This document shows positions 1 to 11,540 of a stretch of 64,000 bases of DNA, piece by piece; position 1 is the first letter of the stretch; each line of letters opens with the position of its first letter. Source of the stretch: Dryococelus australis. Taxonomy: Eukaryota > Arthropoda > Insecta > Phasmatodea > Phasmatidae. Position numbers and translations under genes: made by a program. The stretch spans positions 225,052,991 to 225,116,990 of the forward strand of contig CM056994.1 in the NCBI GenBank assembly GCA_029891345.1, read 5' to 3'. The notes beneath the pieces are model-generated. The model saw only the letters and a list, made by a program, of their open reading frames with translations, did not search any database and had not been told where the DNA came from.

Positions 1-72
1 TTTACTTTTTTTATAGCTCTCCATTGTCTATATAAAATTTAAAAGCTATCCACGAACAGTCTTGCAGTTGAG

Positions 73-3000
73 TTGGGTGAAAATACAGTGCAGGAGCTAA
101 GAATTATAGGTATAGATTTAAGTAATAGATATTTGTATACTCTAAGGAAAGGTGATTTAGTTAGACTTTGGTATATTCTAAAGAAAGGCGAGTTAATCAC
201 AGCTATTATGCCATTTATTATAAACGAGCAAAGAAAAAGAGACTTTGCAAATTTACCATTTTCATATATCAATATCGAACAACTATATTCAAAAGATAGA
301 AATGAATTAAAAGAAACATTTCCATTCTGTAATAATTTATCTCTTAAACATATAAATAAATGTAAGATGATATCTGAATGGATAGCAAAGAATAATTTTA
401 CAAACTTACCTTTATCAGATGCTAATACCAATGAAATATATAAGCAAGATAGAAAAGAATTAAAATTAATATTCCCCTATTCTATTAACGTATTCATAAG
501 CAAAACGATATAAGAACCAATAAAAATTACATAGTTAATAAAAATGTTCAAGGTAGGATATCAGCACACAACAATGAGAATAACTTTAATTTAGTAAAGC
601 CAGGTCATTTTTTAAATTCAGTAAAAAATAAGGTTTTTGAGATAATGCGTGAACAAGAGGGCTGAAAACTAGGATTAAATTATATACCATTTGTTCTAAG
701 CAGGAAAATAATCAAGTATAATTATTTACAGTTCAGACATTTAATCATAGAATATTAAACAAAGGAGAATTTACAGAGATTTTTAAAATTAAAATAGAGG
801 AATTACTTAAACAATTGTCTGAATTTCAAAGAAGAGGTTTAGGGTGGACTTCAGGTAGAGTAATTGGAATACAATTAGCTATAAATAAGTATAATCCATT
901 AAATGAAGCATCGTAGATTGAACTACCAGAAGCAAATAAAAATAAGAAAGCATGCATTAATGTGAAGAATGATGACCAAAAATGTTTTCTTTGCACAATA
1001 AAATCTGCATTGTTTCCAGTAGAAAAAGATCCACAAAGAGTATCTAAATAAAAAAAACATGGGTTTGATATGAATAAAGCAATAGATAAATATGAATATC
1101 CTATTAAAATTGATGATATACCAAAAATAGAAAATTACCTTGATATATCTGTAAATGTATACTCTATTGAAGATGAGTCTACAGTATGTCCACTAAACTT
1201 ACAAAAAAAGAAAAGGGAAAACATATAAATTTACTTTATTTCAAATATGATAAAAACTCACATTACTGTTGGATAAAGGATTTATCGTAACTGCTTTCTG
1301 CGCAAAAAATAATCATAAAAGTAAAACTTATGTGTGTGATATGTCTTCAGTTCTTTTATTCTCATAAAAAGATTAAATAAACATACAAAAAACTGCCTTA
1401 AAAACGAATCAGTAAAAATCACATTACCTTTGAAAGGACAGCAAATAGCTTTCAAAAATTATAAAGATACAATGCAAGTTCCTTCCACAATATACACAGA
1501 TTTTGATTCAATTCTAAAGAAAATTTCAACCACTAAACTAAACTATAGAGAATTAAGTAAATTTGACGTTATCAAAAATATCCAATTTTAACCGAAGATG
1601 ATATTGATAATGGTCTTTATAAGGAGATACTAAAGAAAGGTATAAACTTACTGATGAAAAAAAAATACCATTGATTTAAAGTTGAATGACGAAACATATA
1701 AAACGAAATATAAATTACTTGAAGCATCTGGTTTTTGCTATTATGTTGTATCTAGTTATGGTGATTATAAGCCTACAGTAGTATATCGAGGCCCAAATGC
1801 ACATAAGATGTTTATGCAATCAATAAAAAGGGAAGTAGAAGAAAATGGGGGAATATATCCACAAATTGAACCAATGCATCCACTAACAATAGAAGAAAAA
1901 GGATTATATAGTAAATAAAAAAAATATGCTGTATGTGAATGTAAATATACGGACAGTAAAAAAGTACATCATTATGATTACATAAGTGGAAAATTCACTA
2001 TCCAGTATGTAATAATTGTAATCTACAATTAAAATTCCCGTATTTTGTACCAATTTATTTTCATAATTTAGCCAGGTATGATACTCGTTTATTTATTAAA
2101 GAGTTAGGATATGATGATAAAAATATAGATTTAATTGCAATTAATGAAGAGAAGTTTATTACTTTTGGGAATAACCCAGAAAGTTTAGAAATGAACTTTA
2201 TAGAAACATTTAAATTTATGGCCAGTAGTTTAGATAAATTATCATCTAATTTAACTAAAGATCAAATGAAACATACTCAAAAACATTTTCCAAAAGACAA
2301 AGTAGATTTAGTTATAAGAAAGTGTGATTATCCATATGATTATATGGATATTTGGAAAAAATTCGAAGAAACAGAACTTCCACCAAAGAGTGGATTTAAC
2401 AACAAATTAAGTGAATCTGATGAAGTAACTGGTGATGATTGTGAACATACAAAATGTGTATGGAATCAATTTAATATAAAAAATGTTGGAGAATATCATG
2501 ACTTATATTTAAAAAGTGGTGTATTATTGTTGCAGATGTGTTTGACAATCTCAGAAATACGTGTGTTAATGCATATACATTAGATTCTGCATGGTGTTTT
2601 ACAGCACCATGATTATCTTGGGATGCAATGTTAAAAATAACTAAACAACCACTAGATTTATTACATAAATATGATGTGATTTTAATGATAGAAAAAAGAA
2701 TCAGAGGCAAATATCACACTGTTTTAAACGATATGTTAAAGCTAATAACAAATATTCAGCAGATTTTAATTCAAATCATGAGTCCAACTATTCAGCATAT
2801 ATCAATTCTAATAATTTATAAGATTGGGCAATGCCACAATATTTACCATATGGCGGTATCGAATGGGTTTATTATAAATTATCTTATTTAAATTACTGGA
2901 CTGAAAAAATATTTGATTTGGAGAACAATTCTGATTATGGTTATATATAATGAGACAATTTAGAATATCCACAAGAACTGCATAAATTATGTAAAGATCT

Positions 3001-4016
3001 TCCATTTTGTCCAGAAAATAAAGTAGTTCCAGGAACAAATCAGTCTAAATTATTAAAAACTTTAGATAGTACACAAAATTATGTAATTCAGTATCATAGT
3101 TCGAAACAGTGTTTTAATAATGGTTCAAAAATTACTAAAAATGCATAGTATATTGGTGCTTGATCAGTCTGATTGGCTGAAAATGTATACAGATTTGAAT
3201 ACAGAGATGAAAACGATTTGCAAAAAACGACTTTGAATTTTTTAAATAAACTGATGAATAATTCTGTGTTTGGTAAAACTATTGGAAATATAAGAAACAG
3301 AGTAGATATAAGATTAATATCAGATGCAGAAAATATGAAAAACTAGTAGCAAAACTTAATTTCAAAATAAGTACTATATTTAATTAAAATCATGTGGCAA
3401 TACGTATGAACAAAACAAATGTGAAATTTAATAAGCCTATGTATGTTGGTATGCCAATTTTAGAAATATAAAAAGAATTGATGTATGATTTCCATTATAA
3501 AGTAACAAAGCCAAAATATGGTGATAACATTGAATTATGCTATGATGACACTGATTCGTACATTTATAACAAAAAATGAAAGATTTTTTATGAAGATATG
3601 AAGTCGATGATAGAAAAATTTGATATAGGTGATTATTAAAATGACAACATATATATAAACACACCACAAATAAATAATAAAGCTATAGGTAAAATGAAAT
3701 ATGAATGTAATGGGAAAATAATGAAAGAATTTGTTGATTTAGGAGCAGAAATGTACGTTTATAGAGATGATAATAAAGTAAATAAAAGATCAAAAGGAGT
3801 AAAGACACGTGTTGTTAACAAGAGAATTACATTTGAGGACTACGTTAATTGTTTGTTTAAGGAGAAGACATAATATAGAACAACGAATTTAATGAGTGAA
3901 AAGCATGAAATATACACAATAGAAGTAATAAAATTGCATTAAATCCTTATGATTACAAAAGCATTATATTAGAAAATAAAATATTTACATTGCCATATGA
4001 GTATCAAAATGTGTAA
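73..4016 (+). pseudogene. polB: Polinton-type protein-primed family B DNA polymerase, broken (element A)
   Basis: In intact elements this enzyme replicates the element DNA from a protein primer. The reading shifts frame many times. Recognisable stations in order are: a zinc-finger-like segment (HYCWIKDLS near 1260, then CDM near 1340); an exonuclease I region reading TDFDS at about 1495-1510, where family members usually have D-x-E; FHNLARYD (exo II) at 2059-2084; EYHDLYLKSGVLLL at about 2494, where the exo III aspartate is replaced by glycine; motif A near 2800 reading NSNNL then a stop; NNSVFGKT (motif B) near 3255; and YDDTDS (motif C) at 3541-3558. The C-terminal thumb ends at a stop at 4014-4016. 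The first 440 bases are an open N-terminal stretch that repeats a block of about 50 residues, which may be a separate domain. The family is sure; the start is not. Confidence 0.85.
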
Positions 4017-4038
4017 TTTTTAATTTCTATATTATATT

Positions 4039-4750
4039 TTAAACATCTTTAATCTTTAAAACAATGTCAATATCAGCACCATAGAATTCAGTGAGTTTAC
4101 CATTTTCACCCCTAATTTCTAGAACAATGTGATTAAAATGTTCATTATTGATTCTATAAAAAATTGGATTTGTGGGCTCATAACTAACATAATCTGCAAA
4201 ACCAAACATAGTTTTTGGTGGAGAGCTAGAAATTATATCTGTTTCTAAATTATTAGATTCGTCATACTTTATGAACATTCCATATGCCAAATTACAAAGA
4301 ACATTTATTGCTTTAAATGAATTAAAATAAGGTAACTTAGTGCCAATGGCATTTTTGTCTTTTTCTGTAGTCATATTTCTCTCAAAGCCGTGAATTTTGG
4401 ACAACTTGTCGTCAAATTTAATATCAAACTAAGATTTAGTCGATTTCTGTTTATCACATTGTCTGCTGTCAATTCAATGTTATTTGTTGAAAATTGATCT
4501 ATTGAATTTATAGCTTCTTTTAAAGATTCAACATCGTATTGGCCCCTAGGAATAATGATAACTTCATTCTTATCATCCACAGCACTCAATTTTTCAATTG
4601 TCATAGTATTTTTGTCTATATTTGGTACCAAAAATTTGCATGAAAACTAATCAATGCAATCGATTTATCTTTATGAAATAAACCATAGTGAAGTTTCTTC
4701 TTTAGTATAGAACTGATATTTGTTAACTTAAATGCTCGATTCTCCAATTA
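4039..4750 (-). pseudogene. Penton-like minor capsid protein, broken (element A)
   Basis: Read on the minus strand this is the single-jelly-roll pentameric vertex protein of Polintons. The N-terminal part runs from about 4750 (segments FHKDKS and ISFHANFW) through PNIDKNTMTIEKLS and the typical IIIPRGQYDVESLKEAI block at about 4500-4570. After a frameshift near 4400 the C-terminal part follows, with EPTNPIFYRIN and a terminal strand ending DIVLKIKDV at 4039. It lies tail to tail with the polymerase gene, separated by only 22 bases, as expected for compact viral gene packing. Identification rests on the GxY/DxxxL block and the C-terminal jelly-roll strands. Nearly full family length, with at least two frameshifts. 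Confidence 0.7.
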
Positions 4751-4771
4751 TTAAAAAAATTATCATATTAA

Positions 4772-5283
4772 ATGAAAAAAGTATATTGTGGTATTGGTGT
4801 TTTAATTTATGAAGGGAATGCTAAGAAAAAAAGAATGGCGAACTATTGCTTGATGACATTAGAGCAATTATCGTTTGGCCCAGTAATTGAGGCAAGATGA
4901 ATTTAATGATAAATTTTATTTATAAGCCAGGATGGCTAAATTTTAATAAATTGTATGTTTGCTCTTCAAAATGACTGATGTGTTATCCAAAAGAGCTAAA
5001 GAAAAAATTGCATACTTTTCTAATTATAATAATGATGATGTGATTCCTTTATATCAGTGAGAAAACGAATCTCTAATTGTATTTGATGTCATTTTAGAAA
5101 ACCAGGATGTCATCTGTGAATATTTTACTGAGGGATGGCACCAAAATATTGATGTATTTAATTGGCCCAAACATGTTCAAAAGTACCTAAACAATTAGTA
5201 AGTGATAATGCGAACTTTTTATGCATATTTCGACAAGATAATACAAATTTAAGTCATATCCATAGTGATTTTGTTGTTGGAGA
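4772..5283 (+). pseudogene. FtsK/HerA-type genome-packaging ATPase, broken (element A)
   Basis: In virus-like Polintons this P-loop ATPase pumps DNA into capsids. After a start at 4772 and one frameshift, the segment GELLLDDIRAIIVWPSN shows the approach to Walker A. Where the family has a G-x(4)-GKT/S loop, this copy reads WPSN, a stop and GKMN, so the loop is destroyed. A Walker B-like VFDVILENQDVICEYF follows at about 5080-5130, and the downstream block DNANFLCIFRQDNTNLSHIH at about 5208-5267 is the usual sensor/arginine-finger region. The last part of the gene is missing: similarity stops at about 5283, next to a repeat-filled interval, so a deletion or insertion removed the C terminus. 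Confidence 0.7.
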
Positions 5284-5562
5284 GGTGAACTGTATATGAG
5301 ATTCATTTATCTACTTCAGCCATGAGCACACTATCTTATTGGCAGCAGGAAAAAGGCAATCCTGAAGTCCACTCTGCCTCGACATGAGTTTTTCCTTGTC
5401 GGTGATGACAGTGAGCTCTCTCCGCAACAGGAAGTATGATATCACAAGTGTTGCTATCTAGTAGCCATGAGCCGAACACTCTGCACGACTCTTGATAACA
5501 GGATTCCAGCTCGCCGCATCTTACTACATGAAGACTTAATTAATTGTCGCCTCGCTCGTCTT

Positions 5563-5720
5563 GTCGCCATGGCTCAGTGGCAATGTATTTGGTTTTAAAT
5601 ACGAAGGTCATGGGTTCGATCCCTGGTCTGTGCAGATAATTTAAGTGTAAATCTGAAGTGGCTATATTTGCAATATTAGATTATCCCCAAATCTTTCAAA
5701 ATTTGAAACAAAAAACCTTG
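5563..5720 (+). mobile_element. tRNA-derived SINE
   Basis: A canonical RNA polymerase III internal promoter is present: A box TGGCTCAGTGG at 5570-5580 and B box GGTTCGATCCC at 5613-5623, spaced as in tRNA genes. The cloverleaf does not close well and no anticodon arm is convincing, so this is a tRNA-derived retroposon head and not a functional tRNA. The body up to about 5720 is unassigned. Confidence 0.6.
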
Positions 5721-5837
5721 CTCTTGCTCATACAGCATAGCATAAGTATTGATACAAATAAAAATGGCACGCTCAAGCCTCAGCCAATGCTCTCTATACT
5801 ACAAATGTAATATGTCAGATGCATAAAAGCTGGAGTA

Positions 5838-5873
5838 TTCTCATATAGTGAATTGTGCCTCACTATATGAGAA
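5838..5873. repeat. Perfect inverted repeat, 14-bp arms, 8-base loop
   Basis: TTCTCATATAGTGA is followed, after ATTGTGCC, by its exact reverse complement. It could be a miniature fold-back element remnant. Confidence 0.9.
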
Positions 5874-6364
5874 GGGGTACCATAAGAAATAAATATAAAT
5901 AAAAAATAAAAAACCTCTCACCTCTCCACTAAAAAAATATATATAGGCCGGCTGGAGGAGAGGTGAGGGGTTTCTCCAATTGGAGTTTTGCAGGTGCTAA
6001 ATAAGGCTGGACAAATTTAAAAAAAAATGGGTCACTGGCATGATTAAGATATCTCGATACCCAAACATAAACAGGTTCCTGGTGCAGCATTAAGTTGCTC
6101 GTAAACCTTTCAAAATTTAAAAAAATAAAACACTCACCATAGGTGAAATGTGCAATGAACGAATGATGAATGAATGTTAGACAAACATTGAACATGTTTT
6201 ATGTATGTTAAACAAGCATTAAAAATTAATTACTATGTTATGTTTTAAATTAATAGCCCTGCTGAGCATGATCCTTACAGAAAATATTTAAATTCACAGA
6301 ACATCTGTTTTATTAATGAGAGAGTTATGTGAGTTATCAAAACCTATCCACAGTACATAAATCT

Positions 6365-7245
6365 TATTACCTGCTGTTTTTAAAACTTTCAACCAAATAT
6401 TCATTTGGATGGTTGGTTTTCATAATTTAATATTCATAAAAACTACCCTTTATTTCTTCTCCTTTGTCATCTTTCAGTTTGTAAGTTCACACATAATTAT
6501 TTAAAACCTCAAAAATGGTAAATAATTATGTTGTCGAATTAGCCATATACCGGTTTTGAAAAGTTAATTTACTTTTGCTCATGCAGACAATATCGCCAAC
6601 TCTGTATTTCAGTTTAGTAAACACATTCACAAAATCTTGTCTCAAATTTTTCTAATAATTTTAATTACTGTCAATTGGTTTCATACAAATAGTTCGATGT
6701 TTTGTATTGTTGTATTCTTTAACTAAAGCCTCTAATATATTTACCCATTTGTAATTGCCATTTGAAGCAATTTTCTTCCACACTATGTTCTTCATTGTAC
6801 TATTATATCTTTCCACACAACTGGCTTTAAGTTCACTGAATGTAGAATAATGATTGATGTTATATTTAAGCATAAGTTCTTGAAATATTTTATGATAAAA
6901 TTCGGACCCATTTTGCTTTGAATATTATGTGATTTTCTGTTCAACAATATACATTCTAAAGCATTTGATACATTCTTGGCTGTTTTATCTTTAATTGATA
7001 TAGCATATGCATATTTTGAGAAAACATCAATAATTGTCATAGTATACTTGTATCCATTATGTATATGTGATGTGCCTTTCAAAACACCAGTACCCATTTC
7101 AACAAGATCGATTTGCAATAAATCATCAATACTATACAAAATTAATTTTCTTGTTGGAAAATTCTTTCGTCCACATGTATATAATTCATTGATTATTCCG
7201 TCTCTTACACTGAGAAATTTTTTTATAGAATTGTTGATTTTTTAG
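6365..7245 (-). pseudogene. Polinton retroviral-type integrase with truncated chromodomain (element A)
   Basis: DDE-type integrase that inserts Polintons. On the minus strand from about 7245 come the zinc-binding approach (LYTCGRKNFPTRK), then the catalytic core: LLQIDLVEMG (first Asp) and FSKYAYAISIKDKTAKN. Where the family has TDNGP the copy reads SKMGPNF, so the second catalytic Asp is lost. After a frameshift near 6850, SCVERYNSTMKN keeps the Glu and is followed by NGNYKW and EYNNTKHRTICMKP. An SH3-like tail (GDIVCMSKSK, DDKGEEIKGSFYEY) leads to the first residues of a chromodomain (NEYLVES), where it stops. Chromodomains may steer integration to particular chromatin. Frameshifted and catalytically dead. 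Confidence 0.85.
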
Positions 7246-7259
7246 AGTTGTGTATCAAG

Positions 7260-8328
7260 GTTTTCTGAACTAATGGCCTGTTCTTAGTATTTATAATTTT
7301 TATATTATTATTTTTAGTGACTTTATTGCACTTCGAGCACCAAGTATTCTCAATTTAATAAGAATAAAAATAATAAATCTTTATATTTTATTACTATTCC
7401 TATTGTAGTCATCAGACCATCATCATATTCAGATATTTAATTTTTTTTTACTTTAAAATTAAAATATTACCTATGTTAACATCAAAAGGCTTACTGCGAT
7501 CTATTTTCTGAGATAACTTAATAAATGTCACCATATAGTCAGATAAATTGGGATTAACAGTAGTTATTTTATATCCATTACAATCCATCAAAACAGTAAA
7601 GAAAATGTTATTATTATCAAAGTGTAAATTATTATTACTTTTATTCCACTTTGCAGGTAAATAAAATATATGTGATTTTTCTTACATGAATTTTTCTATT
7701 TTCGAGTTAACAAGTGTATCACAATAATTCAAAACTGATTTGTTTACATTCTGCAATTTATCAGTTAATTATTTATCGGGATATATATTTATTGACACTA
7801 TCTTTTCTATCTATAAGATCAGCCAATTATTAATTCTACGATTTTGAATAGAAACATAGTCTGTTGTATAAAGAAACACTTAACTGAGTTGATCTCGTAA
7901 AGCAGAAACAGTAGTATTGAATTTTGAATCTACATATGTTTTTAAATCAGAAACACTAGTATTGTATTTCGAATCTACATCGATTTTTAATGCATAGTCA
8001 GAAACAATAGTTTTATATTTTGAATATACTTCTTTTTTAGTGCCTGCATTACTTTATCAATACATTTTATATAATCAGAAAGAGTATTACTGAATTGTAA
8101 ATGTATATCTTATTTTGAAGCATAATAATCTATTTGTGAATTTAAAAATATTTTACTTACTGTGTCTTTATCGTCTTTAGGATAATCTATATTAACAATT
8201 CTATGCCCTAAAAAAGAAACAAGATTTTGTATATTCAAAGCAGTAGTGTCAGAAGTTTTATTTAAAGATTTGATTAATGGTTTTTTTTCTTCAAATATAT
8301 GTCTTTTAATAAAAACTAAATTATACAA
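7260..8328 (-). pseudogene. Fibre-like virion protein with repeated stalk, broken (element A)
   Basis: The 5' part (start at 8328) is open for 72 codons and contains HRIVNIDYPKDDKDTVSK, a form of the I-x-N-x-x-x-P-x(4)-D-x-x-x-K motif found in phage tail-fibre and Polinton fibre-like proteins. Next comes a stalk with three near-copies of a 15-17 residue unit (DSKYNTSVSDLKTYV and variants) encoded by direct repeats at 7902-8045. The downstream part to about 7440 is hydrophilic with many Asn/Lys residues (WNKSNNNLHFDNNN) and ends around GNILILK. I infer an elongated trimeric attachment fibre. The element-B gene at 20,680-21,480 carries the same P-x(4)-D motif. Confidence 0.5.
7902..8045. repeat. 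Three degenerate tandem repeats (46-51 bp) in the fibre-like gene
   Basis: Units begin with CAGAAACA at 7902, 7948 and 7999 and share TAGTATTGxATTTxGAATCTACAT. Their multiples of about three bases fit protein-level repeats of 15-17 residues in a stalk. Confidence 0.75.
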
Positions 8329-8339
8329 AACTTAACATC

Positions 8340-8717
8340 CTTCAGGAAAAGATGTAATACAATTAAGCATATATGTCCACATATAACTGAAATAAAATTC
8401 TTAATTCGATCATCATTGTAATAAACATTCCTATTTTTTTAAATAATTCGTAGTATTAGTAGGAATATTATCTCAAAATGAATCAAAATAGTAAACATAA
8501 TTATTTTCTATAAAATAATAACCCAATGAGTTCCAGGATTAGATGAAATGTCGCAATTGACCACAGCACATTCATTTTTGTGCATGCTTTTAGGCAATTC
8601 ATTAATCATATAAACATTTTTATATTTAATATTTTTACATATTTTCAATATAGATATTAGATAGTGGGTATGTATTTCATTTTTTTCGTCTCCCCTTCTT
8701 TTTTGCAACGACACCAC
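8340..8717 (-). pseudogene. Adenovirus-type maturation cysteine protease, broken (element A)
   Basis: This enzyme class processes capsid and core proteins. The minus-strand reading from 8717 includes a hydrophilic lead (QKRRGDEKNE), the segment VYMINELPKSMHKNECAVVN and the catalytic-histidine motif NPGTHWV at about 8517-8540. Following frames give YYFDSF-like and DDRI segments and an ICGHIC-like cysteine motif around 8371-8388, then LFLKDVKF at the end. Stops and frameshifts lie between the His and Cys motifs. It lies directly downstream of the pX-like reading in the same direction, as in other Polintons. Confidence 0.75.
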
Positions 8718-9073
8718 CTCCTGTTTTATTTTCCATTGTCAAATTATGTCTCTGTTGTTCTTCTAATTCTTCTCAATTTTTCTCATTTGTTCAACAGAAT
8801 TGTAAATTGCACTAGCTCCTTCAGCTAAGGCGCCAAGTGTACCTAAAGCAGCAAGTACAATAGGAATAATTCCTCCATGGTGTAAACCACTTCCAAATTT
8901 TTATTTGGCCATCTTTTTTTTACTGTTGGTAGTAATAAAGTTAATTTGAAACTTTTACCTTCTTTTATTTCTTTATTTTTCCTCTCAATTTGATCACTTG
9001 TTAAAAATTTATGTATACCCAAATCATTTAATTCCTCAAAGGGAATATCGAAAGTTACATATGTTATTTTCAT
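8718..9073 (-). pseudogene. pX/pVI-like hydrophobic core peptide, broken (element A)
   Basis: The first 70 codons from 9073 read as a charged N-terminal part (ITYVTFDIPFEELNDLGIHK, then a Lys-rich stretch). After a frameshift near 8890 there is a glycine/alanine-rich hydrophobic helix, GGIIPIVLAALGTLGALAEG, followed by ASAIYNSV, EEQQRHNLTMENK and a basic tail. In Polintons and adenoviruses a short Gly-rich amphipathic or hydrophobic peptide (pX or VI-like), cleaved by the viral protease, occupies this place just upstream of the protease. I infer a membrane-active or DNA-binding virion peptide; the exact role is unknown. Confidence 0.6.
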
Positions 9074-9249
9074 TTATAAGTAATGTATATATAATCAATA
9101 AAAAAAATTCCCCAACCTAAATTTATTTTTGTAAACATAGTTGAGGCAAAAGCAGCAGAAGTAATTTTTTTCCCCAATTAGAGTATCTTTATATAACAAT
9201 TTCTTTTGCTTCCTTTTGTAAAATTATATCTTCATTATGTCTAGAGTCT

Positions 9250-9648
9250 AAATCTTAATAATCTCTATATGCAATATCGTGATATTTGCATGCTTCATCT
9301 AATTGATTTATTTCTGTGATTCCTCTTTCTAGTCTTTCGTTTTAATTTTGTAAATGGTCCGTAATAATTATAACCTGGCAAATGCATTACGGGTAAATTT
9401 AAATTATTTAATGCCCAATTTACTATCCCTTTGCCATGATGTTCCGAATTCCAAAATGATTGTTGAATTCCAATTAAAACTCTTATTAGATATCGAATTC
9501 GTTTTGGATTATTAATAAGAAAATCAGAAAACTTATTGTTCAACATATTCATTAAGTTTACTTGTTCATTGTAATAATTTTTATTTCCAGCATTTTCTTC
9601 ACCATGAATAACTAATAATCTATCAGCTAATATTCTAACATCATCCAT
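9250..9648 (-). pseudogene. Virion protein C-terminus fused to parvovirus-like phospholipase A2 domain (element A)
   Basis: One open frame of 117 codons begins with DDVRILADRLLVIHGEENAG, which matches the C-terminal end of the conserved Polinton virion protein (compare WDDSNEPVDRL in element B). It runs on into KGIVNWALNNL and LPVMHLPGYNYYGPFTKL, the calcium-loop region of a parvovirus VP1-type PLA2. A frameshift near 9330 then leads to ERGITEINQLDEACKYHDIA at about 9266-9325, with the catalytic His-Asp pair and conserved Cys intact; a stop follows at about 9255. PLA2 domains of this kind let parvoviruses and some adintoviruses breach endosomes. The loop reads YYGPF where PLA2s usually have a C-G-P-G loop, so calcium binding was probably altered. 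Confidence 0.75.
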
Positions 9649-9649
9649 C

Positions 9650-10467
9650 CAGATATTCTTTTGGCAAATTATTGTATTTTTTATACCTTATCCAGATCTA
9701 GGAGTTTTTTTAGAAATAATTTTTTTCTGGTGTGTTTGGTGCTTTTCTTGAATGCGAATCTTTTATATAGTTACCATAAATTGGTTTAATTTTAATTTCG
9801 TATTTCCAATTTCTATTCGATTTATTTTTTTATTTTTTGGAGAAATATTCTTGGAATGCAGCATTGGTGTCTAAAACAATTTTCGTGTAGTTTTCATAGT
9901 TATTATCAGTGAAATTATCCTCAAGAGGATCTTTTTCTTTTGTTATAAAATTAGAAAGTACTTCCTTTAATTCATATTCTTTATTTTTAATGGTTATTAA
10001 ATTAACGTCTATATTTACTTGTGTATAACCTATGCAAAATATTAGTCCTTCTGCACGTAATCCACATTGAGTAGCAATAACGTTTATTATTTTTGAAATT
10101 TCTTTTCCGAGATTTATAGTCAAATCAGATGGGCCACGCCTCAGATTTTTTTAGGGGTACAATTCCCATTTGCTCTTCCAAAGTAGGAGATTTATGTTTC
10201 GAGAATAATTCTTTTTCTAATGATGTTTCTTCTGGTGTTGATGGATAATCTAAATTATTTGCTGCTGCAGGAACTAGTGTTGTTATTAAAATTTTATTTT
10301 CTTCACTTAGTTTTTCTACTTTTTTTTTTTTTTACCGATATTTCGTAATTCGTCGATTAATGGTTGTTCTTCTAATTTTTTTCATATTATTTTTCATGGC
10401 GCTTTTTATATTTTTTACATATTTCAATGAGCAAGTTAACTCGAGAAACTCCCTTTGATTCAGTCAT
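9650..10467 (-). pseudogene. Conserved Polinton virion protein of unknown function (GTPGL/WDD family), broken (element A)
   Basis: It starts at an ATG at 10467 (MTESKGVSRVNLLIEICKK), 22 bases from the divergent capsid gene. A Lys/Glu-rich coiled-coil-like segment follows, then EEQMGIVPLKKSEA. After frameshifts, IKNKEYELKEVLSNFITK aligns with the region that reads GSPGLYEI in the element-B homologue. It is followed by TDNNYENYTKIVLDTNAAF and KPIYGNYIKD near 9790. This family occurs in almost all Polintons; its role is not known to me beyond probable virion association. The C-terminal WDD part continues in the next reading frame at 9648. Confidence 0.6.
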
Positions 10468-10488
10468 TAAACATTTTTTCTCTTATAA

Positions 10489-11400
10489 GTGAGTTATAAA
10501 AGAGTTGAAAATTTCGAGAGACAAACTTTTCCCCCAACTGATCAAACTATGAGGGATATAAATGTTTACAATAATCGAATTGAATTTGATATTCCTCTAA
10601 GAGATGACTTTTCTTTTCCAAATGATGCCTATATTTATGAACAAGTTAATTTACTAAAGAGAGATGAGTTTGGAGACGAGGCAAATTATGATGAATTAGA
10701 TAATATTGATGTTTGTTCGAACTTTTTCCTTTTCAGTTTTCTAGAGTAGAAATTTCAAGACATGGAAAAAGAAGTCCCTTCTAGAACAACTGTCTTTAAC
10801 TTTGAAATAAAATATCAGTTTAATAATTTAAAATTTGATATGCCTGATTTTGTAATTGTAGATATCCAACTTATTAGAAGAAATCATGCTGAACAGCATA
10901 AACACATCTACTGTGTTTGATCATTGTAATGTAAGAAATTTTTATGTTAAAATTGGTAGAAATGAAATTTTCCTAAAGAAAATTGGAATCTAGACATTAA
11001 AAACTGTGTTTGTCTTAAACAATTTCCTGCTTATAATGATTTTAGAAATTAAAAAACCAAACTAGATACCAACTATAGGCCTAGAAATTATGAACTGTAT
11101 TATAAATCGACTGTAAATTTTGATAGTGATATTAATTACTATTCATTAGGGGGGCGAAGACCAATATATGTTATATATTGTTTATATAGAAAAACGGCTG
11201 TAGTTAAAGAAAAAACAAATATAAAAATTAGTGTCGATTTTAATGAAGAAGTTGAAGCAGGTACAGTTTATAATGTTGGTCCAATTAGTAAAACAAATCT
11301 TACTTATGATTATTTGAAAGAAAGAATTAGTCAATTTTTTAAATTAATAAATTTAAGAATCAACAAAATGTTTCGATATTTTAATACAATATTTTAGACC
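10489..11400 (+). pseudogene. Double-jelly-roll major capsid protein with internal deletion (element A)
   Basis: The N-terminal reading from about 10489 contains INVYNNRIEFDIP, DAYIYEQVNLLKRDE and NFFLF, then FSRVE after a one-base shift near 10730; this is the first jelly roll of Polinton capsids. The next segment reads MPDFVIVDIQLIRRN and FDHCNVRNFYVKIGRNE, which belongs to the second jelly roll, and RRPIYVIYCLYRKT with VDFNEEVEAGTVYNV near 11150-11280 is the C-terminal strand region. The whole is about 0.9 kb, whereas the family is usually 1.5 kb or more, so a central piece is missing. The start codon is uncertain. It is transcribed divergently from the conserved virion protein gene. Confidence 0.75.
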
Positions 11401-11540
11401 TATAGTTGAGTGGTTACATTTAAAAGTTGTACTAATTTTTAGACATATAGATGAATTATTTGTTCCAATAAAAAATCATTTTCATAATTTTAAATGAGTT
11501 GTTTCTTTCTATTAATTAATAAATTTTCTTTATAAATAAA

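Larger units (their letters stand above)
5284..6364. other. Non-coding interval inside element A with SINE and palindromes
   Basis: Between the truncated ATPase and the integrase there is no recognisable coding. The interval holds a tRNA-like SINE head (5563-5640), a perfect 14-bp-arm palindrome (5838-5873) and a second near-perfect inverted repeat (about 5910-5980). It is less AT-rich than its surroundings around 5330-5580, which fits later insertion of foreign repeats into the provirus. Open frames here, such as 5929-6195 on the minus strand, resemble nothing I know. Confidence 0.5.

Noticed and set aside
5563-5640. Functional tRNA gene
   Set aside because: Pol III boxes are good but acceptor and anticodon stems do not pair well; SINE origin fits better.
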